DNA of 6,674 nucleotides from the NCBI GenBank assembly GCA_035284865.1, contig JAYKHL010000216.1, positions 1 through 6,674 on the forward strand, read 5' to 3'. The stretch is from JAYKHL01 sp035284865 (GTDB taxonomy: Bacteria; Cyanobacteriota; Sericytochromatia; S15B-MN24; JAQBPE01). Of the stretch, positions 6,367 through 6,674 are shown one piece after another. The first letter of the stretch is position 1, and the number at the start of each line of letters is the position of its first letter. The position numbers and the translations under genes are program-made. A model generated the notes under the pieces. The model was given only the letters and a program-made list of their open reading frames with translations. It had not been told where the DNA came from and ran no database searches.

Positions 6367-6674
6367 ATGCGATTCTACAAGCTCCTCCTGGCCGCAGGCA
6401 CGGCCTGGGCTTTGGCCGCCCTGCCTGCCGTCCAGGCCAGCGCCCACCCGACCCCGGACGCCCACCGGCGAGCGGGCCACGCGGCGAAGGCCCACGCAGC
6501 CCCGAAGGCCACCGAGGCCGACTGCTGCAAGCCCGCGGCGAAGCCTGCCCCAAAGGCCACCGTTTCTGACTGCTGCAAGCCCGCAGCGAAGCCTGCCCCG
6601 AAGGCCGCCGGAGCCGACTGTTGCAAGCCCGCGCCGAAGCCCTCAAAGGCCTGCGGCGGCGCCTGCAAGGACAA
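6367..6674 (+). CDS. Exported His/Cys-rich repeat protein, possible metal binder (3' end missing)
   Basis: 102 residues are visible and the frame is still open at the window edge. A Sec-type signal peptide is clear: MRFYK, a hydrophobic core (about 6-22), and a VQASA site with cleavage likely after A26; there is no lipobox. The mature part starts with a segment holding H27, H33, H38 and H43, then three units of a 16-residue repeat DCCKPAAKPAPKAxxx starting at D52, D68 and D84, each with an adjacent Cys pair, then C96 and C100 in ACGGACKD. The Lys/Pro/Ala spacers suggest an extended, flexible chain. Thiol pairs plus histidines on an exported protein suggest metal binding or buffering, by analogy with Cys-rich periplasmic copper-binding proteins such as bufferins; I recognise no named family. 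The ATG at 6367 is preferred over the one at 6361 because GAGAAAG is 7 nt upstream and MRFYK is a normal signal start. Confidence 0.75.
   Translation, partial: MRFYKLLLAAGTAWALAALPAVQASAHPTPDAHRRAGHAAKAHAAPKATEADCCKPAAKPAPKATVSDCCKPAAKPAPKAAGADCCKPAPKPSKACGGACKD
6520..6651 (+). repeat. 48-bp tandem repeat encoding Cys-Cys units
   Basis: Units start at 6520, 6568 and 6616, with an exact 48-nt period and the third unit shortened. The first 39 nt of units 1 and 2 differ at only two positions, both synonymous, while the last three codons vary. The seven codons before unit 1 (6499-6519, APKATEA) look like the tail of an earlier degraded unit. This points to expansion by in-frame duplication. Confidence 0.9.

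Noticed and set aside
5795..6646. 283-residue open frame on the - strand
   Set aside because: It spans the EF-hand gene, both neighbouring intergenic regions and the Cys-repeat gene. Its repeats are only the antisense reading of the 48-bp repeat, and it shows no domain.
6375..6674. 99-residue - strand frame with repeated LQQS segments
   Set aside because: The + strand reading has a signal peptide, a ribosome binding site and meaningful Cys-Cys units; the - strand repeats follow automatically from the same DNA repeat.

Overview
The window is a high-G+C bacterial sequence, with third codon positions almost all G or C. Genes are packed tightly, and every gene I can support lies on the + strand. 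The taxon cannot be fixed from the sequence. A SUF system that uses SufU (not SufE) with SufS is known from Firmicutes, Actinobacteria, Deinococcus-type and various less-studied phyla. The last gene has a clear Sec-type signal peptide, so at least one product is exported.

Positions 1-4344 hold most of an iron-sulfur cluster assembly (SUF) operon: sufC (5' end cut by the window edge), sufD, sufS, sufU and an Nfu-type carrier with an Nfu_N domain followed by a NifU-like CxxC domain. Junctions are very close: a 3-nt gap, an ATGA overlap, a TGATG overlap and a 5-nt gap. This suggests one transcript with translational coupling. sufB would be expected just upstream, outside the window. Together the products take sulfur from cysteine (SufS), relay it through SufU, build a cluster on the SufBC2D scaffold using SufC ATPase activity, and pass clusters on through the Nfu protein.

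Positions 4354-5769 hold a sixth gene, 9 nt after nfu and so probably in the same transcript. It encodes a FAD_oxidored-type flavoprotein whose N-terminal dinucleotide-binding motif is degenerate. Its role is unknown; its position makes a link with Fe-S metabolism or redox worth considering. It is the most interesting part of the operon.

From 5770 the layout changes to single genes separated by short intergenic regions of 133 and 173 nt. The first is a 96-residue EF-hand protein (5903-6193) with a strong ribosome binding site. The second is an exported protein (6367 to the window end, incomplete) with a His-containing segment followed by a 16-residue tandem repeat that carries a Cys-Cys pair in each unit, which suggests metal binding. 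Inverted repeats in both intergenic regions are possible regulatory or terminator structures. I saw no tRNA, rRNA, CRISPR array, insertion sequence or phage gene.
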